Positions 43,461 through 52,453 of a stretch of DNA of 64,000 bases are shown in pieces. The notes under the pieces are model-generated. The model made no database searches. It was not told where the DNA came from and worked only from the letters and a program-made list of their open reading frames with translations. The stretch comes from Bacillota bacterium (GTDB lineage Bacteria; Bacillota_I; Bacilli_A; Erysipelotrichales; Erysipelotrichaceae): assembly GCA_023388995.1 (NCBI GenBank), contig JAEWFD010000042.1, positions 1-64,000 on the forward strand, in the 5' to 3' direction. Each line of letters opens with the position of its first letter. Position 1 is the stretch's first letter. The position numbers were made by a program, and so were the translations under genes.

Positions 43461-44409
43461 AAGAGGTTTGTAGGATATCTTCTACTTGCTTGGCACAATG
43501 CAGTGTCATTGCTTCATTCATGATCGGTGATTGCAATAAACCAGCTTGCAGGCATTCATAGACATGATCCGCTTCATAGCGCAGTTCATGCAAACAAGGG
43601 AAATTTTCAACGGTTGTTTTCTGGGTATGATAAGAATGTACGGTGCAGCTGCGTGCCTTCCAGTAGTCTTTCACCGTAATCATTCCTTCTGTGAAATAGA
43701 ACCTGGCTTCATTGCAGGTAGTTACATTCATGGCAATGCGGGATGCAGCCAAAATCGAAGAACCAAATTTCGCATGCATTGAGACAGCCTCAATGCAGCC
43801 TGCTTCAGTTTTGCTTGCGACAGCACTCCATGATGCTTTTTGTTCCAGCAAATAGCTGATATACTCGATCGTATACGTTGCACTCCCATACACAACGCCG
43901 CCTTGCAGCGGATCATACATCCATGTTTGTGAAGCCGGGACTGTAAAGGAAGAGGTCATATCAATCTGCTTTAAACCGCCTAGCATACTGGTATGAATGG
44001 CTTTTTTCAGAAAGTTGGTAACCGGCAGGAACACACTTTTTTGGGCTTCCATGAGAAAGCGTCCTTGTGTTTGCGCAAGGGCAAATAATTCTTCCGCTTC
44101 TGCGGTCGTTAATACCAGCGGCTTTTCACATAAAACATGTTTGCCTGCCAGAAGTGCTGCTCTGATTTCAGCTGCATGGGTGCTGTTAATTGTCGCAATA
44201 TACACGATATCGATATCTTGATCCTGATACAACTGCGAGTAGCTGCCATAGGCACGAGAAATTTGGTACTGGCTGGCAAATGTTTGTGCCTTTGTGATGG
44301 AACGAGAGGCCACAGCAACAACTTGACTATGTGCCGTTGCTTGTACTGCCTGAACGAAGCGGCCGGCAATGGATGCCGTGCTGATAATGCCATATCGGAG
44401 TGGTTTCAT
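43459..44409 (-). CDS. Gfo/Idh/MocA family NAD(P)-dependent oxidoreductase
   Basis: 316 residues. N-terminal Rossmann fold: RYGIISTASIAGRFVQAVQ, VAVASRS, DIDIVYIATINSTHAAEIRAALLAGKHVLCEKPLVL (EKP with the catalytic Lys, near 92-95). The C-terminal alpha/beta domain begins AQKSVFLPV. Substrate probably a sugar or inositol derivative, not determinable. ATG 44409 has GAGGTGA upstream; the GTG at 44418 overlaps that site. Confidence 0.92.
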   Translation of the reverse strand: MKPLRYGIISTASIAGRFVQAVQATAHSQVVAVASRSITKAQTFASQYQISRAYGSYSQLYQDQDIDIVYIATINSTHAAEIRAALLAGKHVLCEKPLVLTTAEAEELFALAQTQGRFLMEAQKSVFLPVTNFLKKAIHTSMLGGLKQIDMTSSFTVPASQTWMYDPLQGGVVYGSATYTIEYISYLLEQKASWSAVASKTEAGCIEAVSMHAKFGSSILAASRIAMNVTTCNEARFYFTEGMITVKDYWKARSCTVHSYHTQKTTVENFPCLHELRYEADHVYECLQAGLLQSPIMNEAMTLHCAKQVEDILQTS

Positions 44410-44524
44410 ACGATTCACCTCATGCTAACTATACCACATTTCTCTTTGCAAAGTCTTCTGGATTACCGCAATTGCAGGGAGGTAAAGAATATGATACGAT
44501 TACCCGGTAAAGGAGGAACTAGTG

Positions 44525-45154
44525 ATGGAACAATATGGAATCACCAACCCTGAATATTTTCGCTTTCTGGAAGCGGATCAGACATATATGGGCTTTGATC
44601 AAGAATGGTATGCCAATTACTGGAAGCGGCTTTCCGGCTGCGGACCCACAACCGGCGCACAAATTCTATATTACTGCCATCAGTTTGTGGCATTGCGGGA
44701 ACTTCCTCTGATCGTAGCCAGCAAGCAAGACGCACGTGCTTACATGAATAAAATGTGGAAGTATATTACACCTTCCATGCAAGGTGTCAACACAACCAGC
44801 CGCTTCTACAAAGGAATGATGAAATATGCGCAGCAAGAGCAGCTGCCACTTCACTATGCAGTTTGTGATATTCCCAAGCACCACGAACAGCGGCCGGCGT
44901 GGGAGCATGTCTGGTCCTTTTTAAAAGACGGTTTAAAGCAAGATATTCCGGTTGCGTTTTTGAATTGGGATCAAGGCACCGTAAAAAGCTTGGATTCCTG
45001 GCACTGGGTGACAATTATATCCATGAAACAGGAAGAAAACCAATATCAAGTGGAGATTTTGGATGGCGGCACCTCATTGTGGATTGACTTTCATGCGTGG
45101 TTTCAGAGCACCAGCCTAGGCGGCGGACTGATTTCCTTTAAACTGGCGGAATAA
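44525..45154 (+). CDS. C39-like papain-fold cysteine peptidase
   Basis: 209 residues with a catalytic Cys in RLSGCGPTTGAQILYY (near 39), a His in DSWHWVTIISM (near 159), and an Asp in VEILDGGTSLW (near 178), the triad order of peptidase_C39_2 proteins. No signal peptide is present, so it is cytosolic. GGAGG lies 8 nt before ATG 44525. It lies alone, 61 nt ahead of the next gene. Role unknown. Confidence 0.8.
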   Translation: MEQYGITNPEYFRFLEADQTYMGFDQEWYANYWKRLSGCGPTTGAQILYYCHQFVALRELPLIVASKQDARAYMNKMWKYITPSMQGVNTTSRFYKGMMKYAQQEQLPLHYAVCDIPKHHEQRPAWEHVWSFLKDGLKQDIPVAFLNWDQGTVKSLDSWHWVTIISMKQEENQYQVEILDGGTSLWIDFHAWFQSTSLGGGLISFKLAE

Positions 45155-45215
45155 GCAGTATAAACAACCAGTTATATGCGCCTTGAGTGCATATGGTAAA
45201 GCAGGGGGTGAAAGG

Positions 45216-45878
45216 ATGAAGATACAAAAAGAGGTATTCAAGGATACCTTAGTTTATCAGGGAGATCCTGTCCTTACCTACCAGATCGAATATCCTTATT
45301 TGGTACCGGAAAAACCCACAGCAGAAATTCAACAGATCAATGATTACTACAAGCAACTTGCCGAACATCTGGTGCAGTATGCCAAAGACATCCTGTATCC
45401 TTTGCAGGTTGATCAATATCAGATGGCCAAACAAGGAAATGATCCGCTGCGCATAGGTGAACTCATGCTGACATATCATGTGGCATATGACAAAAGCTGC
45501 TTGATCAGTTTCTTTTTTGACCAGTATGAATATATGGGTGGAGCCCATGGCAGCACCGAGCGCTCTTCACAGACATGGAATGTGGATACCGGGCAAAAGA
45601 TTAAGCTGGCTCAGGTGTTTTGCTGTACCAATGAATACAAGGAAGAAACGGTTGCCATGATAAAAAAAGAGATCGAAGACCAGATTCAGCGGGGCGTCGA
45701 TCGCTATTATATTGATTGTCTGCGCGATGTAGATCACATGTTTCAGGAAGATCATTTTTATCTGACATCCCAAGGGGTCATCATCTACTTCCAGCAATAC
45801 GAGATTGCACCGTATGCATCGGGGATCCCGGAATTTCAATTGGGATATTCTGATAAAATTGTATTGCCGCCATGCTGA
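45216..45878 (+). CDS. DUF3298/DUF4163 (RsiV-like extracellular domain) protein
   Basis: 220 residues without signal peptide or membrane helix. The C-terminal part has YEYMGGAHGSTERSSQTWNVDTGQKIKLAQVF and GVIIYFQQYEIAPYASGIPEFQLGY, the two signature blocks of DUF3298. The N-terminal part (YQIEYPYLVP...INDYYKQLAEHLVQYA) matches DUF4163. In RsiV this fold binds lysozyme on the outside, but here the membrane anchor is absent. AGGGGGTGAAAGG precedes ATG 45216. Confidence 0.8.
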   Translation: MKIQKEVFKDTLVYQGDPVLTYQIEYPYLVPEKPTAEIQQINDYYKQLAEHLVQYAKDILYPLQVDQYQMAKQGNDPLRIGELMLTYHVAYDKSCLISFFFDQYEYMGGAHGSTERSSQTWNVDTGQKIKLAQVFCCTNEYKEETVAMIKKEIEDQIQRGVDRYYIDCLRDVDHMFQEDHFYLTSQGVIIYFQQYEIAPYASGIPEFQLGYSDKIVLPPC

Positions 45879-45879
45879 T

Positions 45880-46251
45880 CTACATGGCTTCCAGTGTTTT
45901 CAGCCGCAGCAAATAGATCGTAACAGCGGCGCCGATGACAAATAAGACGACTTTTAAGTATCCGGACACAATCCAGATGCAATAAGATAACGAGAGCCAA
46001 ATCATTGTAATTGCAATGACTTTGGTTTTTCTTTTGATTGCTTTGTGCTGCAGGTAATCTTTGACATAGGGGCCGAATACGGGATGCTGGATGAGCCACT
46101 CATAGCGGCGCTTGGAGCTGCGCAAGTAGCAAAATGCTGCCAGAAGCAAAAAAGGCGTTGTTGGCAAGATCGGCAATGCAATGCCGATTACACCAAGAGC
46201 CAATGAAATGGTACCTAAAGCTAGATAGATATATGTTTTCCAAGATTGCAT
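45880..46251 (-). CDS. YbaN/DUF454 family membrane protein
   Basis: 123 residues with three to four hydrophobic helices. LGTISLALGVIGIALPILPTTPFLLLAAFCYLRSSKRRYEWLIQHPVFGPYVKDYLQHKAIKRKTK is the hallmark of DUF454. Function unknown. Its stop is one base from that of the convergent gene; no terminator separates them. Confidence 0.92.
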   Translation of the reverse strand: MQSWKTYIYLALGTISLALGVIGIALPILPTTPFLLLAAFCYLRSSKRRYEWLIQHPVFGPYVKDYLQHKAIKRKTKVIAITMIWLSLSYCIWIVSGYLKVVLFVIGAAVTIYLLRLKTLEAM

Positions 46252-46407
46252 GCGATAGCTCCTTTTCTTTCATAATGATAAAGAGGAATGCAGTTCATGT
46301 CAAATATGAGGCAACTTATTTCTATTCTTATGCTGTTAGAGTAATTAATTTGCGTTTTTAGACTAACAATGTTAGGATCATACTAAAGATAGAGGAGGAG
46401 ATCTTCA

Positions 46408-46785
46408 ATGCATGAAACAAGAAAAACACGTGCGGTCTATCTAGGAACTGCAATTGCTGTCCTGTCATTTCTGCTGTTGTATGGCGGTGTTGCTTTCGTA
46501 CTGAAACGAACAGTTGAACTGCAAAATATACCGGTCTATTTGCTTACTGCTGTCATCTTCGGCGGACTTGCCGGAGGGTTGTCATTATTTCGCAGCAAGT
46601 GGGGCAGCATCTGGTATCTGATTGGTTTAGGATGCGGCTTCATTGAAATGTATCGCCAGTTTCTAAGCAGAGATACCGGCTGGAATGATCTGGCAGGCAT
46701 TATGTCATTGTTTGTCTTTGCAGGAATCGGATTGATTGCAGGACTGACAGTAAATTTGATTCAATCATTATTAAAAAGGAAGTAG
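46408..46785 (+). CDS. Small membrane protein with four predicted helices
   Basis: 125 residues. Hydrophobic segments at about 12-32, 45-62, 70-85 and 98-120; basic ends (TRKTRAVY, LLKRK). No family recognised. GGAGGAG lies upstream. It is co-directional and 11 nt ahead of a GNAT-like gene, so they are likely co-transcribed. Confidence 0.75.
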   Translation: MHETRKTRAVYLGTAIAVLSFLLLYGGVAFVLKRTVELQNIPVYLLTAVIFGGLAGGLSLFRSKWGSIWYLIGLGCGFIEMYRQFLSRDTGWNDLAGIMSLFVFAGIGLIAGLTVNLIQSLLKRK

Positions 46786-46796
46786 GAGGAATGGAT

Positions 46797-47078
46797 ATGG
46801 AGATCAAACAAGGGAACAACCAATTTTATATTGGAGAAGAAGCACATCCGCTGGCGGAAATTACGTATTACGTGAAATCGGACCATGTGATTGCGGCAGA
46901 TCATACGTATGTGTCGGAAGAACTGCGCGGACAGGGAATCGCGAATAAACTGCTGGAACGACTTGCGGCCTTCGCCCGAGAGAAGCAGCTGTTGATTGAA
47001 CCAATATGTTCATTTGTGAAGCGGGAGTTTGATCGCTCTGATGCGTATGCAGACTTGGATGCTTCTAAGCAAAAATAG
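46797..47078 (+). CDS. YjdJ/GNAT-like small N-acetyltransferase
   Basis: 93 residues. ADHTYVSEELRGQGIANKLLERLAAFAREKQLLIEPICSFVKREF is the short Gcn5-related (DUF4442/YidJ) type with the RGQGIA acetyl-CoA loop. ATG 46797 with GGAGG 7 nt away is preferred over 46791. Substrate unknown. Confidence 0.88.
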   Translation: MEIKQGNNQFYIGEEAHPLAEITYYVKSDHVIAADHTYVSEELRGQGIANKLLERLAAFAREKQLLIEPICSFVKREFDRSDAYADLDASKQK

Positions 47079-47088
47079 CAAACAAAAC

Positions 47089-47119
47089 GAAAAGGGGTAT
47101 GCGCAGGCATATCCTTTTT
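47089..47119 (+). terminator. Terminator
   Basis: GGGGTATGC-GCAG-GCATATCC then TTTTTT, after the small GNAT gene. A second hairpin, AAACAGCTT/AAGCTGTTT at 47129-47151, serves the opposite-strand sensor gene. Confidence 0.8.
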
Positions 47120-47149
47120 TGCGAAAAGAAAACAGCTTTTGCAAGCTGT

Positions 47150-48943
47150 TTAGATGGTATATTTGCTGATATCTTGTTTGAAGTCGCCGATCATCTTCTC
47201 AAAGACAGCAATTTGGTTTGTCAAGTCTCTGATTTGATGCGTATAAATTTCAATATTGGCGCTGGTTTCTTCTGAAGATGCGCTGTTCTCGGTTGCGATC
47301 GCAGCCAGGCTTTCCATCTTCATAAACAAAGAGTTGATGGAAATGGTTTGCTCGCTCAGGCGGTTAGTCGTAATGCTCATCCGCTGTGCCACATCTTTAA
47401 TTTTTTGGTTGGAATCGCTGGTTGTGCTGACTGCTGATGCCAGCGTTTCACTTTCCCGTTCCAGAATATCATATTGCTGGTCGATGTCTACTACCAGTGA
47501 CTGAATCTTGCCGACAAAGCCAAGCAGGTTGTCATTGATGTTGGCGACCGCATTTTTTGTTTCAGAAGCCAGTGAGCGAACTTCTTCCGCAACGACGGCG
47601 AATCCTTTTCCGGCTTGTCCTGCACGCGCTGCTTCCACGGAAGCATTCAGGGACAGAAGGCTGGTTTGCTGCGAGATTTTGGAAACGATGGAGACAATGC
47701 TCAAAATATTATCTGCTTGTTTCTTCAGATGATTTCCATCATCGCGCAACTGCGCAAATTGGTGCATCATCACGGCAATCTTATCAGCTGTTGTTTTGAC
47801 TTGGTCAAAGCTGGATTCAATATTGATGACAGCATCTTCAATCAAGACTTTATTTTCATTTTCATCTTTGGAGATTTGCTTGATGCCAGTTAAGTTTTCG
47901 TTCAGGATCATGATGGACTTTTCGGTATCTTCTGCTTGCGACATGGCGCCATCTGCCAGCTCCTTCACGATGCGGGAGATGTCATTGGAGGTTGATCCCA
48001 TGCTCTCCGAGATACGGGAAACCGATTTGTTGAAGGTGTACATTTCATCGATGACTGCATTGAAGCCAATGAAGTCTCGCTGAACGTCCAGTTTCAAAGC
48101 ATTGACTTCCTGATTGATTGTCTCAAAATGGTCACGGCTCTTCAAATGAAGCAGATTGGCAAAGTTGCGCTGTTTCAATTGGCGTACATCTTTGATGATA
48201 GTCAATAACGGCAGATTGAGTATGCTGCTTACGGCTGTAACTACCAGGAAAGAAGTAAGCATCAACTGCAATGTTGCTGCGGAATAGCCATTCGCAAATA
48301 CATGATGGCCGCCCATCGCCAGTGCACTCAGAAAACCGGTTTTAAAGCCGACAAGTTTAATGAAGCCAAAGGATAGCACGCGGTTCAGCCAGAAGCGCTT
48401 GATTTGGCGAATCGGCTGCTCAAATGTTAGTTTCAATTTCAACTCGCCTGGTGCTTTGGAAACTTCCTCAACAATAATTTTTTCTTTGAAATGGTCCGCT
48501 GTCCCGTCAATGAGACCACGGAAATAATCATATAATTCGCGCTGTGAGCGATAGATGAAATACGCACTGCGATTGGTGATCGGAATCATATCCAAAATAG
48601 GAGGCTTGGCCCCTTTGAACCGTTTCATGACAATAATATGCACGTCGTTCATGGATTTCAAAAAGTGATATGCATTATCATGCTTGAAGAAGCCCGAATA
48701 ATCAGCATAGAAGGACTTTACGTTTTCTACGCCATTGTGATACCAATGCTCTTTCAGGTCAACACGTGCCAGTTCTGCAATTTTGGTCATCAGACTATAG
48801 GTTGTTTTATCATCCACGTCTTCAAATGGAGTAAAGATTTTACCCTTTGGTATATGGTTTGCTTCCAGTGCAGCATCGACGACTGCATCTCCATAACGAC
48901 GGCGGCTGGTACGCATCCATGTTGATACTATGGTTCCCTTCAT
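47150..48943 (-). CDS. H-NOX heme sensor fused to a methyl-accepting chemotaxis (MCP) domain
   Basis: 597 residues. Residues 1-180 align without gaps to my recollection of the Thermoanaerobacter H-NOX: start MKGTIVSTW, heme ligand His102 in NDVHIIV, Pro115, heme-propionate YxSxR at 131-135, and the distal O2-binding trio Trp9, Asn74 and Tyr140. Two membrane helices (about 200-250) follow, then an MCP signalling domain with VVAEEVRSLASETKNAVANI near 450 and a final helix. This would sense O2 or NO and signal to CheA. GAGGATATTTCAATT precedes ATG. The heme site is fully preserved. Chemotaxis partners are not in the window, so output is inferred. Confidence 0.92.
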   Translation of the reverse strand: MKGTIVSTWMRTSRRRYGDAVVDAALEANHIPKGKIFTPFEDVDDKTTYSLMTKIAELARVDLKEHWYHNGVENVKSFYADYSGFFKHDNAYHFLKSMNDVHIIVMKRFKGAKPPILDMIPITNRSAYFIYRSQRELYDYFRGLIDGTADHFKEKIIVEEVSKAPGELKLKLTFEQPIRQIKRFWLNRVLSFGFIKLVGFKTGFLSALAMGGHHVFANGYSAATLQLMLTSFLVVTAVSSILNLPLLTIIKDVRQLKQRNFANLLHLKSRDHFETINQEVNALKLDVQRDFIGFNAVIDEMYTFNKSVSRISESMGSTSNDISRIVKELADGAMSQAEDTEKSIMILNENLTGIKQISKDENENKVLIEDAVINIESSFDQVKTTADKIAVMMHQFAQLRDDGNHLKKQADNILSIVSIVSKISQQTSLLSLNASVEAARAGQAGKGFAVVAEEVRSLASETKNAVANINDNLLGFVGKIQSLVVDIDQQYDILERESETLASAVSTTSDSNQKIKDVAQRMSITTNRLSEQTISINSLFMKMESLAAIATENSASSEETSANIEIYTHQIRDLTNQIAVFEKMIGDFKQDISKYTI

Positions 48944-48999
48944 AATTGAAATATCCTCTCTGTAATATTTATTGGCATTTATTGGTCAATACTGTATAA

Positions 49000-49028
49000 A
49001 TTATACGTTCATTCGCATCATTCGTCAA
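49000..49028 (-). promoter_or_regulatory. Promoter of the H-NOX sensor
   Basis: Minus strand TTGACG (49023-49028), 17-nt spacer, perfect TATAAT (49000-49005); about 55 nt before the start codon. Confidence 0.8.
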
Positions 49029-49090
49029 TTATAAGAATCAGAATAAAAGATCCGCTTGTTTGTTGTATATTCAGCTTGCTTTGGTGGTAC

Positions 49091-49119
49091 TTGACATCTT
49101 TCTTTCTTTTTCGTATATT
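49091..49119 (+). promoter_or_regulatory. Promoter of the hypothetical-peptidase operon
   Basis: TTGACA (49091-49096), 17-nt spacer, TATATT (49114-49119). Transcription would begin at about 49126, which rules out upstream starts for the next gene. Confidence 0.8.
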
Positions 49120-49155
49120 GTCCCTATGCAAACACAAAGTGAGGTGTGTTTAACC

Positions 49156-49722
49156 GTGGAAGAATCAATGATGACATTAGAAACCTGGTGTGACGAACTG
49201 CGCACTTTTCATATTCCCAAATGGGATGAATTGCCGGATTTTGAATTGTATATGGATCAAGTGATCACCTATATTGAGAAACATCTGAAAGTATTGTCTT
49301 CGGAACAAAATAAGCTGATCACCCAAGCCATGATCAACAACTATGTAAAGCTGAAGCTGATGCCTGCTCCAATTAAAAAGCGCTATGCGAAAAAACATTT
49401 GGCCTTTTTGATTGCAATTACCATTTTGAAACAGGTCATTACAATTTCCGAAATTAAGGATGGCATTCAGTATCTGTTTATCCTGCATGGCGAAAAGAAG
49501 GCCTATGATTTTTTTTGCGAGGAGCAGGAGCGGGCGCTGCAGTCAGTCTTGCAAGCACCTGTACAGCAGCAAGTGCAAAAGCAGGAGCCGCTGGAGCATA
49601 TGGCCATGCGGATGGCCGCCATCTCTTTTGCGAATAAGATTATGGCAGAGAAGATGATCAGCCTGCAGCGGGAGTTTTTAAATCAGCATAGCAGCAAAAA
49701 GAAAGGAAGCAAAGGATCATGA
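49156..49722 (+). CDS. Conserved-looking helical protein, unknown function
   Basis: 188 residues, helical, soluble, with LETWCDELRTFHIPKWDELPDFELYMDQVITYIEKHL and LAFLIAITILKQVITISEIKDGI. GTG at 49156 is preferred: GAGGTG (49141-49146) lies 9 nt upstream, and the promoter just before puts the transcript start at the alternative ATG 49126. No family is recognised (it resembles DUF1836-like proteins in layout, uncertain). Its end overlaps the start of the M20 peptidase by four bases (ATGA), so both are translated together. Confidence 0.7.
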   Translation: MEESMMTLETWCDELRTFHIPKWDELPDFELYMDQVITYIEKHLKVLSSEQNKLITQAMINNYVKLKLMPAPIKKRYAKKHLAFLIAITILKQVITISEIKDGIQYLFILHGEKKAYDFFCEEQERALQSVLQAPVQQQVQKQEPLEHMAMRMAAISFANKIMAEKMISLQREFLNQHSSKKKGSKGS

Positions 49723-50822
49723 CAATTACAGATCGTTTTATCGAATTGGCGAAACTTTCATCACCATCCAAGCAAGAACGCCTGGTAGCAGATTACATTC
49801 TTGCATTTTGCAAAGAACGGCAGATTGCCATCAGCGAAGATGCAGCGGGAGCTGCTATCGGCGGCAACAGCGGGAATCTGCTAGCAACCATGCCTGGGAA
49901 AGGTGCCAGAACCGTTTTGTTTTCGGCCCACATGGATACCGTGGTACCATGTGATAAGGTGCACCCTGTGATACGGGATGGCCGTATTTACAGTGATCAG
50001 ACAACCATTCTGGGAGCGGATGACAAATCAGGCATCGCAGCAATGTTATTGCTCATGGAAGATGCGCTTGCCCATCCGGATGCATATCCCCATCTGAAAT
50101 TTGTGTTTTCGGTAGCGGAAGAAACAGGATTGGAAGGAGCACGGCAATTAGATCCAAGCTTCTTAGCCGATGTGGATGCGGCTTTCATTTTGGATTCCAG
50201 CGGTCAGCCGGGAGAAATTGTGTGTGCAGCGCCATTTATGGCATCGGGCACCATTACCGTGACCGGGAAAGAAGCGCATGCCGGAATTGCACCGGAGGAG
50301 GGAATCAATGCCTTTGTGGTTGCGGCGAAAGCCGTCAGCAAGCTGCAAATTGGCAGAATTGATGCGAACACGACATGCAATGTCGGGATTGTCCATGGCG
50401 GTCTTGCTGCTAATATTGTGATGCCGAAGATTACATTGGAATTTGAAGCCAGAAGTTTGGATGGCGCAAAACTAGAGCAGCTTTTGCACCAAGTGGATGT
50501 TGTTTTTCAAGAAGAATGTTCCGCAGCTAAAGCAACCTATGCTACGACGGTAGCAATCGATACGCCGGGATATCAAATCACCGAACAGGATGAAATTGCG
50601 CAAAAGGTGGTCCAGGCAAGCAATACGATTGGGCTTCCTTACCGGTTCAAACAAAGCGGCGGCGGCAGCGATACCAATATCTATGCTGGAAAGCAAGTGC
50701 AAGCTATGACGCTGGCAACAGGAATGACCAAAGTCCACACCGTGGAAGAAAGCATTGCCATTGAAGATCTAGTGAAAACCGCCCAGTGGATTCAAGCCAT
50801 TGCCAAGGTATATTCTATATAG
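49719..50822 (+). CDS. M20 family peptidase (PepT-like tripeptidase)
   Basis: 367 residues. Zinc ligands and catalytic residues: FSAHMDTVVP (His/Asp near 70), LGADDKSGIAA (bridging Asp near 106), VAEETGLEGA (Glu pair near 137), LDSSGQPG and SGGGSDTNIYAGK near 310. A dimerization domain interrupts it (about 180-290). It is closest to PepT-type peptidases. Translationally coupled to the preceding gene. Confidence 0.92.
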   Translation: MTITDRFIELAKLSSPSKQERLVADYILAFCKERQIAISEDAAGAAIGGNSGNLLATMPGKGARTVLFSAHMDTVVPCDKVHPVIRDGRIYSDQTTILGADDKSGIAAMLLLMEDALAHPDAYPHLKFVFSVAEETGLEGARQLDPSFLADVDAAFILDSSGQPGEIVCAAPFMASGTITVTGKEAHAGIAPEEGINAFVVAAKAVSKLQIGRIDANTTCNVGIVHGGLAANIVMPKITLEFEARSLDGAKLEQLLHQVDVVFQEECSAAKATYATTVAIDTPGYQITEQDEIAQKVVQASNTIGLPYRFKQSGGGSDTNIYAGKQVQAMTLATGMTKVHTVEESIAIEDLVKTAQWIQAIAKVYSI

Positions 50823-50846
50823 CCCCAGTCATGGGGTTTTATTTTT
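50823..50846 (+). terminator. Terminator of the peptidase operon
   Basis: CCCC-AGTCAT-GGGG followed by TTTTATTTTT, at the stop codon. Confidence 0.85.
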
Positions 50847-50910
50847 ATGATCAAGAATCTGTAAATTTTGCTTGCTAATCAGAAAATATATGATACGATA
50901 TCATTAATAG

Positions 50911-50920
50911 TGTATATACA
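50911..50920. promoter_or_regulatory. Palindrome before the MarR gene, possible operator
   Basis: TGTATATACA is a perfect 10-bp palindrome 17 nt before the TTG start; a second dyad (GATATC) lies 20 nt upstream. Both are placed for autorepression by MarR. Confidence 0.45.
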
Positions 50921-50936
50921 CGAAAGGGGGATGTCC

Positions 50937-51362
50937 TTGAGAGATAAACCAGCAGCCTGCCATTGCTTGAACTTGCGCAGGGCTGCCCAATCCATGACAG
51001 ATTACTATAACACTGCATTGGCACCTTCCAACATCAATTTAACGCAATATTCATTATTGAAAACGTTGCAAAAGCTGGAGCCTGTCAATGTGAGCGCATT
51101 AGCCAAAGCGATGCAGCTGGACCGCACGACATTGGTGCGCAACTTGAAAAGCATCATGGACAAAGGATATATCACCGATCTTGCGCTAAGTGCCAAGCGT
51201 GACCGGCAGCTTCAGGTAACAGAAAAAGGGCAGGAAACCTTGGAAGAAGCAGCCATCTTGTGGAATAGCGCACAAGACAATGTCCAAGCCTATTTGGGGA
51301 AAGACAATCTCGCTGTGCTGACAGCCCTGCTTTTCCAAGTTGAAACAATGGCATCTGAATGA
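50937..51362 (+). CDS. MarR family transcriptional regulator
   Basis: 141 residues. Winged HTH: NLTQYSLLKTLQKLEPVNVSALAKAMQLDRTTLVRNLKSIMDKGYITD (about 36-84) with the wing AKRDRQLQVTEKG. The conserved Cys pair near the N-terminus (CHCLNLRRA) could be a redox switch, as in OhrR or in MarRs controlling Old Yellow Enzymes. The start is TTG at 50937: GGGGG lies 6 nt upstream, whereas the ATG at 50931 abuts it. It overlaps the open frame of the OYE gene, so it is the head of a MarR-OYE-CMD operon. Confidence 0.88.
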   Translation: MRDKPAACHCLNLRRAAQSMTDYYNTALAPSNINLTQYSLLKTLQKLEPVNVSALAKAMQLDRTTLVRNLKSIMDKGYITDLALSAKRDRQLQVTEKGQETLEEAAILWNSAQDNVQAYLGKDNLAVLTALLFQVETMASE

Positions 51363-51379
51363 TGAAAAAAGGAGATATT

Positions 51380-52432
51380 ATGTACGAGAATCTATTTGCA
51401 CCGACAAGACTTGGCGCACTTGCAATCAAAAATAAAATTGCCCGCTCCGCAACCTTTTCCTTCATGGAAAATAAAGACGGTTATCTGACCGATACCGAAA
51501 TCGGCATCTACGAAACGCTGGCCAAGCATGATGTGGGCTTGCTGTTCACCGGCATGTTTTGTGTCAGTGAGAACGGTATTTTCGATTATGACGGACCATT
51601 GGTTACCGATGATCGCTACTTGCCAAGACTGCAACTGCTTGCCCAGGCAGTACACAGGCATGGTGCCAAAATCGTGCCGCAAATAAACCATGTCGGGGCA
51701 CGGGCAACGAAAACGATGGATGTACCGCTTGCGCCATCTGCGATAGAAATTACGAAAGGCAGAATGACGAGGGCCCTTTCGATGGAAGAAATCAAGCAAA
51801 TCGCAGAAGACTTTGCGAAGGCAACGCATCGTGTCCAGCAAGCTGGCTTTGATGGAGTTCAAATCCATGCGGCACATGGCTATCTTGTGACCCAATTTCT
51901 GTCACCGCTTATGAATTTGCGGGAAGATGAGTATGGCGGCTCGATCGAGAATCGCTTTCGCCTTCTTCGGGAAATTATTGTGGCTGTTCGCCAGGCATGC
52001 AAAGATGATTTTCCGGTTTTTGTGAAAATAAACAGCAATTCTGAACAGGATGAGGTGTATGAACAAGAACTGCTGTATATGCTTCGGGAAATGAAAGACC
52101 TTGGTGTTACAGCTGTTGAACTCAGCGGATATAACTGGCGTTTTCAGACGATTCAAGATCACAATTATTATATGGAACGGGCAGCACGAATGAGAGAACA
52201 GGCAGCTATTCCGATTATTCTTGTCGGCGGCATCCGCAGTCTTGCGGATATGAAGCAAGTTTTAGAACAAGGAATTGATATGGTTTCTTTGGCTCGTCCC
52301 TTGATCAGCGAGCCGGAATTGATCACCAAGCTGCAGATCGAAGACCGCAATGCCCGCTGCATCAGCTGCAATCAGTGCTTTGTTTTGCCAGCCAGTGAAG
52401 GCAGAAGATGCATCTTGCATAAAACAATCTAA
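51380..52432 (+). CDS. Old Yellow Enzyme-type NADH:flavin oxidoreductase
   Basis: 350 residues, a single FMN barrel: MYENLFAPTRLGALAIKNKIARSATF, VPQINHVGARAT, FDGVQIHAAHGYLVTQFLSPLMNLREDEYGGSIENRFRLL (catalytic His region, near 170) and a final CISCNQCF. The second NAD/FAD domain of larger family members is absent. Reduces activated alkenes such as quinones or enones. GGAGATATT precedes ATG 51380. Confidence 0.92.
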   Translation: MYENLFAPTRLGALAIKNKIARSATFSFMENKDGYLTDTEIGIYETLAKHDVGLLFTGMFCVSENGIFDYDGPLVTDDRYLPRLQLLAQAVHRHGAKIVPQINHVGARATKTMDVPLAPSAIEITKGRMTRALSMEEIKQIAEDFAKATHRVQQAGFDGVQIHAAHGYLVTQFLSPLMNLREDEYGGSIENRFRLLREIIVAVRQACKDDFPVFVKINSNSEQDEVYEQELLYMLREMKDLGVTAVELSGYNWRFQTIQDHNYYMERAARMREQAAIPIILVGGIRSLADMKQVLEQGIDMVSLARPLISEPELITKLQIEDRNARCISCNQCFVLPASEGRRCILHKTI

Positions 52433-52453
52433 AAGATCGACAGGAGGATCATT

